37,999 nucleotides of DNA from DATDAW01 sp036524675 (GTDB lineage Bacteria; Verrucomicrobiota; Verrucomicrobiia; Chthoniobacterales; DASVRZ01), in contig DATDBU010000089.1 in NCBI GenBank assembly GCA_036524675.1, positions 1 to 37,999 on the forward strand, given 5' to 3'. Positions 1 to 7,581 of the stretch are shown one piece after another. A model generated the notes under the pieces. It ran no database searches, was not told the origin of the DNA, and saw only the letters and a list, made by a program, of their open reading frames with translations. A program made the position numbers and the translations under genes. The number at the start of each line of letters is the position of its first letter. Positions within the stretch are counted from its first letter, which is position 1.

Positions 1-430
<430 letters not shown>

Positions 431-482
431 AAGTTTGCGCCCCGCCGCTATAGCGGGACAAATTTCTGACCTATATTCAAAA

Positions 483-510
483 CCAAGTTCCGAGGGTATC
501 GGAGACTTGG
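483..510 (-). other. Stem-loop in 16S leader
   Basis: The minus-strand RNA can form CCAAGT / ACTTGG closing an inner CCGA / TCGG stem, with one small asymmetric bulge and a five-base loop. It sits about 53 bases before the 16S 5' end, so it could be a processing or folding element of the leader. No T-run follows, so it is not a terminator. Confidence 0.55.
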
Positions 511-853
511 GTTCGTTCGGTCGTAGCCCGCCGCGAGGCGAACTACTTAATATTTTGAATCAAAGAATGTGACGTATAACGCACAATTCAATTTTTGCTG
601 TCTATGTATCTGTCTACTTGTTATAGACCATTCTGAATCCCGCTATCGAGATTTCAAAACCAGATTGTCAAATATCAAAGATTCTTGTTATTTTGGGATT
701 AAATCGAGTCATCAGGCGACAAAAAAACTCAATTCCTTTTCCGGCTCAAATTTGGACAGTCATCACGACTCTCGTTCACTTACGCCGGGACAAAACACTG
801 TCGGAATTGAGCTTAAAATGCCGCATCAATCACTTCGATTTGAAGTCCCAAAA

Positions 854-863
854 TTTAAAGAAC
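854..863 (-). promoter_or_regulatory. boxA-like antitermination element
   Basis: On the minus strand the sequence reads GTTCTTTAAA, close to the boxA core of rRNA antitermination (TGCTCTTTAACA in E. coli). It lies about 43 bases after the most gene-proximal promoter, where boxA is expected. Two weaker TCTTTGAT-type matches occur nearer the 16S (around 560 and 675). NusB/NusE binding is inferred. Confidence 0.4.
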
Positions 864-905
864 CATCACTGCTTATTGCAGCGCCCACTCATTGGCGGGT
901 TAGCG

Positions 906-933
906 ACTTTAGCGCTTTTATTTCGGTCGTCAA
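906..933 (-). promoter_or_regulatory. rrn promoter P1 (proximal), TTGACG-N16-TAAAGT
   Basis: The -35 box TTGACG (928-933) and -10 box TAAAGT (906-911) are separated by 16 bp. A run rich in A and T (934-958) lies upstream in the place of an UP element. The bases after the -10 (CGCTAACCCGCC) are G/C-rich, as in rRNA promoters under stringent control. A small stem CCCGC/GTGGG follows the expected start site. Confidence 0.7.
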
Positions 934-1042
934 AAACTTTTTTAAGGTTTTTTTAACCTCTCGAATTTTGCTGGCCTTTCGACCCGTAAAACCCGAGTTA
1001 CTTCTCGTCTTTCGACGAACCGATTTTTCAATCGGGGCGGCG

Positions 1043-1071
1043 ACTTTAGTCACCTTCTTTTCGACCGTCAA
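1043..1071 (-). promoter_or_regulatory. rrn promoter P2, TTGACG-N17-TAAAGT
   Basis: TTGACG at 1066-1071 and TAAAGT at 1043-1048 have the ideal 17-bp spacing. The upstream stretch 1072-1097 is A-rich on the minus strand. Immediately downstream is CGCCGCCCCGATT, which begins a perfect six-pair hairpin CCGATT-GAAA-AATCGG (1020-1035) with a GNRA loop. Confidence 0.72.
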
Positions 1072-1179
1072 AGACTTTTTCAAAATCTTTTTCAGCCTCT
1101 CAAATCTCTCCGATCTTGCGACCAGTTCGATTTAAGTTTTCGCTGCTTTCGCGGCGCCCGTTTTTTAATCGGGATAGCC

Positions 1180-1207
1180 ACTTTAGCGCTTCCTCATCGG
1201 TCGTCAA
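1180..1207 (-). promoter_or_regulatory. rrn promoter P3, TTGACG-N16-TAAAGT
   Basis: TTGACG at 1202-1207 and TAAAGT at 1180-1185 are 16 bp apart, with an A-rich upstream segment at 1208-1233. The downstream sequence GGCTATCCCG is followed by the partners of a CCCG/CGGG hairpin at 1157-1173. It is the third copy of the 137-bp module. Confidence 0.7.
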
Positions 1208-1284
1208 AAACTTTTCTTCAAAATCTTTTTCAACCTCTTCGAGTTAACGGGCTTTTCAGCGCGCCCACTCAAGTAAGGGCCGGC

Positions 1285-1312
1285 AGAATAGATGTGATTT
1301 CGAGACACGCAA
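1285..1312 (-). promoter_or_regulatory. Possible distal rrn promoter P4, TTGCGT-N16-TATTCT
   Basis: A diverged copy of the same design lies 105 bp upstream of P3: TTGCGT (1307-1312), 16 bp, TATTCT (1285-1290), with an A-rich AAATTTAAAAAAA segment upstream. The -10 is followed by a G/C-rich stretch and then GAGTGGGCGC, which also follows P1 at nearly the same distance. The rest of 1313-1434, up to the next gene, shows no other feature I can support. Confidence 0.4.
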
Positions 1313-1434
1313 CGGGTTTTTTTAAATTTCTCCAACACACACTTTTCTCCGAAGGGACTGAGCGTTCGACGCCCGCGCGCTTGCGCGAGCGTGGCCCCGA
1401 GCGTTATAGAGCTTGGGCAATCTTCTCTCCCCCA

Positions 1435-2610
1435 ATGGAATCCTCTAAACATTCCTCACCTGAGCATCTTCTGCCGTTTTCCATTCGCACCACCGCTCTG
1501 GTGAGCGGTACAATTGCGAGTGCAGCGGCACTGGGGCTATTATTCAGCGGCGTTTTTCGCGGACAGGACTTTGCGGTGATACACTGGCTGGGACTAGGGC
1601 ATGCGCCGCGGCGGTTTCCGATCGGCGTCGACGCAATCCTCGTGCTTTTGAGCGGATTTGGTGCCGCGTGGATCGCTTTCTACGTGCAGCCGGTTTTAAG
1701 GCGCCGTTTTTTGCTCGCAATAACAACCTTGCAACCGGCGTCTGCTGTAGCTGTAGCGGGGCTGGAAGGGGTCTATTTTTCACCGTTTGCCGTCTTGATT
1801 GCAATCGGGTTGGCACTCGTCGCAGCGATGATTTTTAGGACAAGCGCGCCCCGAATACAACTGCGCCGGCTGCAGAAGGCCTTCGACAAACATGTTTCGG
1901 CAGCAACCCTTGAGGTGCTGACAAAAGGAAGCGGAATTCATCAAACCGGCACGACAATCGTCACCGCTTTGGTCTGCCGGTTCGAAGGTCATGGGGCGGG
2001 AGATCTTTCTGAAGCGGCCTCGTTCTTCAAAAACAGAGGCGCGTGGGTCGAGGAACGGCCGGGAAACCGTCTATTGGCGCTTTTCAATATGCCCGTACCC
2101 GAGGAAACACATGTGCTGACGGCATGCTCGGCAGCCCTGGTGTTCATGCAGGAGCGTCCCAAATGCAGTATTGGCCTAGCGGTCGGAATGGTCACTGCCG
2201 GGATTGCGGGGACGAGTTCCGTCTATCACGTCAACGGCCCGGTGATCGACGAAGTGGATATAATTTGTCGGGCAAATTCGAGGTTGAGAACTTCGGTTCT
2301 GGCGACCTTGAAGACGTTTGACGCCGTCAGCCAAGACGTCGTGGCACGCCCGATCGATTTGATGGAATCGGCGGTAACGAATGAAAGGGCGGAAGTTTAC
2401 GAGTTGCTAGCCCTTGCGAAGTCCGCCTCGCAGGAGTTGCTGAAGCGACGGGATCGATTCTGGGAAGGCGTAATTTTGTCGCGCAGAGGCGAAAATCGAG
2501 AAGCCGCCGCGTGTTTCCGGGAGCTTGGCAACGACTCCGTGGCTCTTTCGTTTCTGAAACGTCTGGAGGTCGAAATAAACGAATCGGAGGCGGCGAGTGC
2601 GGCGAATTGA
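1435..2610 (+). CDS. Membrane-anchored degenerate class III nucleotide cyclase homologue
   Basis: The protein (391 residues from this ATG; the open frame extends upstream into promoter DNA) starts with hydrophobic stretches forming about four membrane segments in the first ~140 residues. A cytoplasmic class III cyclase-like domain follows. Recognisable landmarks are the first strand (TIVTALVCRF), the GNRLLALF strand and the VYHVNGPVIDEVDIICR region. The first metal-binding Asp (usual FxDIxGF) is not there, the second (usual GD) is Asn, and the usual Asn of the VNxAxR motif is Asp. It is therefore probably catalytically dead and may act as a sensor or partner. The C-terminal tail with FWEGVILSRRG and a TPR-like helix pair resembles the end of CHASE2-type adenylate cyclases. 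It overlaps recR by 14 bp, so the two are probably co-translated. Confidence 0.7.
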   Translation: MESSKHSSPEHLLPFSIRTTALVSGTIASAAALGLLFSGVFRGQDFAVIHWLGLGHAPRRFPIGVDAILVLLSGFGAAWIAFYVQPVLRRRFLLAITTLQPASAVAVAGLEGVYFSPFAVLIAIGLALVAAMIFRTSAPRIQLRRLQKAFDKHVSAATLEVLTKGSGIHQTGTTIVTALVCRFEGHGAGDLSEAASFFKNRGAWVEERPGNRLLALFNMPVPEETHVLTACSAALVFMQERPKCSIGLAVGMVTAGIAGTSSVYHVNGPVIDEVDIICRANSRLRTSVLATLKTFDAVSQDVVARPIDLMESAVTNERAEVYELLALAKSASQELLKRRDRFWEGVILSRRGENREAAACFRELGNDSVALSFLKRLEVEINESEAASAAN

Positions 2611-3202
2611 CTATCCGGCGGAAATCCGATCGCTGATTTCGGAACTGAAGCGCCTTCCGGGAATTGGTCCACGCGGCGCGGAGCGAATAGCCCTGTGGAT
2701 GCTGCGCCAAAGAGAGGCGCGTGCCGCCGACATAGTCGCAGCCATTCAGCGTGCGGCATCGACGATAAAGCCCTGTCCGAATTGCGGCTTTTTTTCGGCG
2801 GGTGCCCTCTGCGAAATTTGCTCGGACGAAAGCCGGACGGGCGGACCGATTTGTGTCGTGGAACAGGCTACGGACATCCTTCCGATCGAGCGAACCGGAA
2901 GTTTCCGCGGCACGTACCATGCGCTGGGTGGACGCTTGTCCCCGCTGGATCAAGTGGGACCGGAGGATTTGCGAATTAACGAATTGCTAACCCGCATCCG
3001 AACCGAGAATCCGTCCGAAGTCATCCTCGCACTCGGTGCAGATGTGGAAGGCGAAGCAACAACAAACTATTTGTGCGATGTCCTGCGCGGAGCCGAGGTA
3101 ACTCTGACGCGGATTTCGCAGGGGATTCCCGCAGGGGGCGGGCTGGAAAGCGCGGACGAACTAACATTGATCCGTGCTCTGTCGGGCCGAACAAAAGTTT
3201 GA
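2597..3202 (+). CDS. recR: Recombination mediator protein RecR
   Basis: RecR works with RecF and RecO to load RecA on gapped DNA. The 201-residue protein has the usual length and order: an N-terminal helix-hairpin-helix (LPGIGPRGAERIA, about 20-33), a four-cysteine zinc finger (C60, C63, C72, C75), then a Toprim domain starting near GGPICVVEQ and a C-terminal GGGLESADELTL Walker-like end. The start is GTG. It is the only gene here with a clear Shine-Dalgarno (CGGAGG at 2585-2590, six bases before the start). It begins inside the end of the cyclase-like gene. The usual dnaX/YbaB neighbours are absent. Confidence 0.97.
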   Translation: MRRIDYPAEIRSLISELKRLPGIGPRGAERIALWMLRQREARAADIVAAIQRAASTIKPCPNCGFFSAGALCEICSDESRTGGPICVVEQATDILPIERTGSFRGTYHALGGRLSPLDQVGPEDLRINELLTRIRTENPSEVILALGADVEGEATTNYLCDVLRGAEVTLTRISQGIPAGGGLESADELTLIRALSGRTKV

Positions 3203-3300
3203 TCCCGGCCAGCCCTCACCAAGGAGCGGAACGAGAGCCACCGGGATACAGGAAAAGGTCGAGGAAAAAGGGCCGAACAGCACAGCACTAATCATGAGAA

Positions 3301-3474
3301 CTAGCAAAGTTTCGCGCGAATTGGGCGACCGCTTTTCGCAAGGCGGACTTTGCCGCTTTCCAGCAGGTCGGCGACGGCAGCCGCGGCTTCACGGCTGTTA
3401 CGCGAACATGAGCTAACCGCCAGAATCAAATCTCCCAGCGAATAGCTTTTCTTGGGAATGCGTGTGTTCTTCAT
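3301..3474 (-). CDS. Small conserved-looking protein of unknown function (57 aa)
   Basis: An ATG-initiated frame of 57 codons ends in TAG in a gap otherwise free of genes. The product begins MKNTRIPKKSYSLGDLILAV and continues with an Ala-rich amphipathic helix (REAAAAVADLLESGKVRLA), so it is a small basic helical protein without signal peptide or membrane segment. The SLGDLILAV...A..L...G.V pattern looks like a folded helix-turn-helix-sized unit. I do not recognise the family for certain. It lies downstream of the SpmAB-like gene on the same strand, 61 bp after its stop. It has no Shine-Dalgarno, like its neighbours. Confidence 0.5.
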   Translation of the reverse strand: MKNTRIPKKSYSLGDLILAVSSCSRNSREAAAAVADLLESGKVRLAKSGRPIRAKLC

Positions 3475-3535
3475 CGTATAGTTGCAAGTTGTTGTTGAAT
3501 TAGAACGCCCGACGTCTCCAGTTGTTCAAAATTTC

Positions 3536-4894
3536 TTATGCAAACATCGCCCGGCAGATGAAAACCGACGCAAAAACGCCCGCGGCATCGGCAATAAGAC
3601 CCGCCGGAATCGCGTGGCGCGTTCGATGCACGTTCACCGATCCGAAGTAAACGGCGATGACATAAAACGTCGTCTCCGAGCTTCCGTAAATCGTTGCCGC
3701 CGTGAGGGCTATAAGGCTGTCAGGGCCGAATTCCTTCACAAGATCCGTGAAAACCGCCAGGCTCCCGCTGCCACTTAGGGAGCGCATCAAAGCCAGCGGA
3801 AGCAGTTCCGGTGGATATTGAATCCTACCCAGCACCGGTTTAAGAGCGTCTGTAATCATTTGCACTCCGCCGGCGTCGCGAAACATCTTGATTGCGACCA
3901 ACATTCCAACCAGATACGGGATAATTCGCAGCGCCGTTTGGAAGCCGTCCTTCGCGCCTTCAACGAATTCCTCATAGACTTTCACACCTCGCGCCGCGGC
4001 GTAAAGCGGCAGGATTGCCAGCATGAACGGCACAGCAAACAGGGAAAGTGTGTTGAGAAAACGCAAAAAGAACGGCTCCGCAGTTACAGGCGGCTTCTGG
4101 CCGAGAATCCCCGGGAGCGCCTTTACGAGAAAGGGCCATTGTCCAAAAAAACCGGGAAGCAGTGTGATTAAAAACAACGCGGCCGTTATCCCGAGCAGTC
4201 CGTAAATCGCCGCCGTCCACCACCCATTCATTCTGGGAAGTTCTTCCGGCTTTTCATTTTCGGTTTGCTCAACCGTGTTGGGCACATCCACCGGTGGCGC
4301 CGCGGACAAGCGATACGCAGGCAATTTTTCGAGCAATTTCACAGCGACAATCCCCACTCCCGTCGCAATCATCGTAGCAAGCAATGCGGAACTTACGATA
4401 GCTGTCGGATGTGTTCCATGATTTACCGCCAACACCGTGATTGCGGTCACCGGCAGCAGCTGAATCGAGCTGGTGTTGATCGTCAAAAACGTGCACATCG
4501 CATTCGATGCCGTCCCGGGAAGGCGATTCAGGCTTTCAAGATGGCTCATTGCTTTCAGCCCCAGTGGCGTCGCGGCATTGGAAAGCCCCAGGATATTCGC
4601 CCCCATATTAAGGACCATTGCGCCCATAGCCGGATGCTCTGCAGGGACATCTGGAAAAAGCCGCGTCATTACGGGACGCAAAACTCGAGCCAGGCGTTGA
4701 ATCAGCCCGGCCTTTTCCGCGAGCCGCATCATGCCGAGCCAGATCGCCATAACGCCCACGAGCGGAAGGGCGATTTTCATCACCGCGTCTTCGGCGGCCG
4801 TAAACGCGCCTTTCGTTACCGCATCGAGTGTACCGCCGCATGCGCCGAGAACCATCGCCAGCACAATCAGTGCAAGCCAGATGTAATTGAGCAT
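3536..4894 (-). CDS. Fused SpmA-SpmB nucleoside-recognition (Gate) membrane protein
   Basis: A 452-residue polytopic inner-membrane protein formed by two Gate-domain halves. The N-terminal half (about 1-190) matches SpmA, with GANILGLSNAATPLGLKAM and the TFLTINTSSIQLLP segment. The C-terminal half (about 270-452) matches SpmB, with LPLALMRSLSGSGSLAVF and the GSSETTFYV motif. In Bacillus the two are separate spore-maturation proteins; in non-sporulating Gram-negatives fused or paired versions are known but their substrate is not. A polar linker (NTVEQTENEKPEELPR) joins the halves. It is the first gene of a minus-strand unit with the 57-aa protein downstream. The transported ligand is unknown. 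Confidence 0.88.
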   Translation of the reverse strand: MLNYIWLALIVLAMVLGACGGTLDAVTKGAFTAAEDAVMKIALPLVGVMAIWLGMMRLAEKAGLIQRLARVLRPVMTRLFPDVPAEHPAMGAMVLNMGANILGLSNAATPLGLKAMSHLESLNRLPGTASNAMCTFLTINTSSIQLLPVTAITVLAVNHGTHPTAIVSSALLATMIATGVGIVAVKLLEKLPAYRLSAAPPVDVPNTVEQTENEKPEELPRMNGWWTAAIYGLLGITAALFLITLLPGFFGQWPFLVKALPGILGQKPPVTAEPFFLRFLNTLSLFAVPFMLAILPLYAAARGVKVYEEFVEGAKDGFQTALRIIPYLVGMLVAIKMFRDAGGVQMITDALKPVLGRIQYPPELLPLALMRSLSGSGSLAVFTDLVKEFGPDSLIALTAATIYGSSETTFYVIAVYFGSVNVHRTRHAIPAGLIADAAGVFASVFICRAMFA

Positions 4895-5039
4895 CCGGGG
4901 GTTTTAGAGAGCGATAAAACAACACGCAAGGCCCGGATGCGATCCGTTCCGTTGCGTACATTCCGGCTGATCACGCCAAGCTTGCGTGCGCTCAAGGCTA
5001 CTTTTTGCGATGCTTCAAACCCGATCCGTTAGGGGCGTC

Positions 5040-6116
5040 TTATTTTTCCGTTTCCACCCCTATTTCAGAGGAAGCATTTTTCCCCGGCTCCGGCGGCAGC
5101 TCAAACGCTGGCAGAGGTTTAACGAGATAATGATTCAAAATCCGCACCTTGTCGTGGATCCGCGGTGCCACCAGAGGCAGCGTCGCGTAGCCCTGCAAGA
5201 AGATTTCAAGACGGGCATCAAGATTGTCTATGGCGTTGAGGGCAACGGCCTCAGGCGTTTTAGGAAGAACGGGGGAACCAAATTCGTATGTCCCATGGTG
5301 TGACGCAATGAGATGCAGCAGGTGTGATCGAACCTGTTCGGTAGACGGTTCGAGCTTTTTCCAATCTTCAAAGTTCCCCTGCATTTTCCGCCAGAGCGTA
5401 TTGACGAGCTCGAAGCCGATCGAAATATGCCCAAGCAGTTCTCCACGTTCATCGACCGGCATGACAAAACTGTCAGGAGGGACATGGTTTTCCCACATCT
5501 TGCCGGCGTCATGCAGCAGCGTTCCCGCCAAAAGCAGATCACGATTCAGCACCGGATAAACCGCCGCCACAGCAGCCGCCGTTCGCATCATTTGCGCTGT
5601 GTGCTCCACCAATCCGCCACGCCGGGCATGATGCACAAATCGCGCTCCCGCCGATCGCGCAAAACGCTCGCCAAACTCGTTCAAAAAGAGCTGCACGACC
5701 GTGTGCAACCGCGGATCAACGATTGCCGCAGCGAGCGAGCGGATGTCTTCGATATCCCGCGCCTGTTTTTCACGAACTCCGGACGAGCCGCCAAGCAAAG
5801 CAGCACGTTCCTCGTCTTCGAGCCGGCGAACACTCAATTTCCGGATGTCGATGCCATAGTCGCCATTCCGAAAGAACACTCCTTTTAAAGCTAGAAACGA
5901 TCCGTCTTCGAGCGCCGGAATTTCCGAAAAAACGGGGTTATCATCGAAGATCCGCAAAGTCAGCCTGTCGGTACCGTCCTGAAATCGCAGCTCGGCAAAA
6001 GGTTTCCCATTGCGGCCCGTTTTGACCACTGAGGCTTCCAACTGGACATGGGCGACTGCTTCCAGGGGTGAGTTCTGCGCTTCGGCTTTGATTTCGGCCA
6101 ATGTCCGCATGTCCAT
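5040..6116 (-). CDS. YhaM-like 3'-5' exoribonuclease (OB fold plus HD domain)
   Basis: The 358-residue product has an N-terminal OB-fold nucleic-acid-binding region (about residues 15-100; KPFAELRFQDGTDRLTLRIFDD) and an HD phosphohydrolase domain. The HD region shows RGGLVEHTAQMM, LLHDAGKMWE, ASHHGTYEFGSPVLPKTPEA and NLDARLE, the metal-site pattern of YhaM. Family members degrade RNA or single-stranded DNA from the 3' end. I chose the ATG at 6116 because the frame upstream of it overlaps the divergent dGTPase start and lacks family-like sequence; a second in-frame ATG is two codons on. It is divergent from the dGTPase gene across an 88-bp gap. Confidence 0.85.
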   Translation of the reverse strand: MDMRTLAEIKAEAQNSPLEAVAHVQLEASVVKTGRNGKPFAELRFQDGTDRLTLRIFDDNPVFSEIPALEDGSFLALKGVFFRNGDYGIDIRKLSVRRLEDEERAALLGGSSGVREKQARDIEDIRSLAAAIVDPRLHTVVQLFLNEFGERFARSAGARFVHHARRGGLVEHTAQMMRTAAAVAAVYPVLNRDLLLAGTLLHDAGKMWENHVPPDSFVMPVDERGELLGHISIGFELVNTLWRKMQGNFEDWKKLEPSTEQVRSHLLHLIASHHGTYEFGSPVLPKTPEAVALNAIDNLDARLEIFLQGYATLPLVAPRIHDKVRILNHYLVKPLPAFELPPEPGKNASSEIGVETEK

Positions 6117-6204
6117 GCAAAAGATGTAAGGTGAAGTGACGTGCGAGAAAAGGGGCGAATGGCTTTCCTTGCGTTGAGTCACGAAGTTTAAGACAACGAC
6201 GACC

Positions 6205-7485
6205 ATGAACGTCGCGCGAAATTCGTTTTATCAACCGTTCGACACCGAGATTTGGGGCAAAGAATTGCGTCCCGACCCGCTTCGGACACCGTTCGAACAA
6301 GAGCGAGATCGCGTAATCTACACGGCGGCATTTCGGCGTTTGCAGGCGAAAACGCAGGTTTTCCTCTCAGGCGAATACGATTTTTACCGGACACGGCTCA
6401 CGCATTCGATCGAAGTCGCGCAGATCGGACGGTCGATCTGCCAGTATTTGAAACGGCGAGGCGACCTGCTTGGGGAGGATTTTTTTATCGACCCCGATCT
6501 CGTCGAAGCGATTTGCCTGGCGCACGATCTGGGGCATCCACCATTTGGGCACGCCGGCGAACGCACATTGCATCGGCTGATGGCGCGAGATTTCGGTGGC
6601 TTCGAGGGGAACGCCCAGAGTTTGCGAATGATTACTCGGACGATTTTCAGCGGAGACAGCGGCAGGCGCGGGCTGAATCCGACCCGGGCGTTCGCCGACG
6701 GTATCTTGAAATACAAGACGCTCTTCGGAGAATTGCCCGATGCGCCGAATCATTACCTCTACGATTCAGACGCGGAGATTTTGTCCTGGGTGCTCGATGA
6801 CATCCCCTGGCCAATTGCATTACCTCCTGGCAAGGCACGCAACAGCTTTCGAAGTATCGAGTGCCAGATCATGGATTGGGCCGACGACACTGCCTATTCG
6901 CTGAATGATCTCGTCGATTGCATCAATGGCGGCTTTCTCCGGCTCGAAGCAGTGGAAAAATGGGCGGAAACGCAGACCCTTACGCCCGTTCAGACGGCAG
7001 GTTTGGAAATTCTGATAAAAGCGATCCGGTCGCGCCGTCCCGAGCCGGCATTTGGCCGAAGAGTGGGCGCCTACATTCGCGCCGTGCATCTTTCCCGGAA
7101 CGACACACTTATGGCTGCAAAAACCAACCGGCACGCGTTTACTCTGGAAATTGCCCCTGAAATCCGTGACGAAGCGGAATTTTTTAAGCGCATCGCTCGT
7201 GAACTCGTCTTTCGCAGCCCGCAGATCCGCCAACTCGAGCACAAGGGCGATCGTATTCTGGAGCAAACTTTCAAAGCGTTCCTAGATTTTACCCTCAACC
7301 CTGCTCCCTCTGCCTTGTCCCTGTTTCCAACCGGAGTGGAAAACACAATCCGGTCTCTGGAAAGCGCTGCCGAGCGCGCCCGAGTGATGTGTGACTACCT
7401 CGCCGGCATGACCGACGGATTCGCGATTCGTAGTTATAAACGCCTTTTTGATCCCGATTTTGGCTCGCTTGCGGAGATTCAATAG
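6205..7485 (+). CDS. dgt: Deoxyguanosinetriphosphate triphosphohydrolase (dGTPase-like)
   Basis: This HD-domain enzyme hydrolyses dGTP (or other dNTPs) to the nucleoside and triphosphate, affecting dNTP pools. The 426-residue protein carries the family signatures in order: AAFRRLQAKTQVF, RTRLTHSIEVAQIGRSI, LAHDLGHPPFGHAGE with the HD pair, GGFEGNAQSLRM and the distal MDWADDTAYSLNDL aspartates. Length fits the shorter dGTPase-like class and not the 505-residue E. coli enzyme. Its preferred nucleotide cannot be told from sequence. It stands alone, starting 88 bp from the divergent YhaM-like gene; the next gene begins about 100 bp after its stop. Confidence 0.94.
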   Translation: MNVARNSFYQPFDTEIWGKELRPDPLRTPFEQERDRVIYTAAFRRLQAKTQVFLSGEYDFYRTRLTHSIEVAQIGRSICQYLKRRGDLLGEDFFIDPDLVEAICLAHDLGHPPFGHAGERTLHRLMARDFGGFEGNAQSLRMITRTIFSGDSGRRGLNPTRAFADGILKYKTLFGELPDAPNHYLYDSDAEILSWVLDDIPWPIALPPGKARNSFRSIECQIMDWADDTAYSLNDLVDCINGGFLRLEAVEKWAETQTLTPVQTAGLEILIKAIRSRRPEPAFGRRVGAYIRAVHLSRNDTLMAAKTNRHAFTLEIAPEIRDEAEFFKRIARELVFRSPQIRQLEHKGDRILEQTFKAFLDFTLNPAPSALSLFPTGVENTIRSLESAAERARVMCDYLAGMTDGFAIRSYKRLFDPDFGSLAEIQ

Positions 7486-7581
7486 ACCCTCCTTGAACAT
7501 TTGGACCTCGTGAAGGATGCGGATATCCCCGCAAAACTTCCAGGCTTGGCATTTTCCCCGAATCCATTTAACCCAAGCCGC

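Larger units (their letters stand above)
431..905 (-). other. rrn leader (pre-16S) region
   Basis: About 475 bases lie between the last promoter-like element and the 16S 5' end. I see no credible protein gene; the plus-strand ORF starting at 569 runs through the promoter repeats and has no coding character. The region is A/T-rich and contains a boxA-like element near 854-863 and a strong hairpin at 483-510. This is the expected composition of a long rRNA leader used for antitermination and RNase III processing. The leader role is inferred from position. Confidence 0.7.
896..1235. repeat. Three tandem 137-bp degenerate repeats carrying rrn promoters
   Basis: Three related cores begin near 903, 1040 and 1177, exactly 137 bp apart. 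Each has, in plus-strand order, G-C-[GC]-ACTTTAG, a 16-17 bp spacer, CGTCAA, a T-rich stretch and a CCTCT motif ending the conserved part. Read on the minus strand, each core is an A-rich upstream element, TTGACG, a spacer, TAAAGT and a G/C-rich discriminator. The rest of each unit has diverged. The layout suggests amplification of one promoter module. Confidence 0.8.

Noticed and set aside
569..1135. 188-codon plus-strand frame upstream of rRNA
   Set aside because: It runs through the rrn leader and promoter repeats, has a low-complexity Phe/Ser/Leu-rich product and no family match.
3202..3247. ATCCCGG / CCGGGAT inverted repeat just after recR
   Set aside because: Seven-base arms with a 32-base loop and no T-run; too weak to call a terminator.
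4265..5032. 255-codon frame antisense to the SpmAB-like gene
   Set aside because: The opposite strand encodes a clear membrane protein; the frame's Arg/His-rich product is typical of an antisense shadow.
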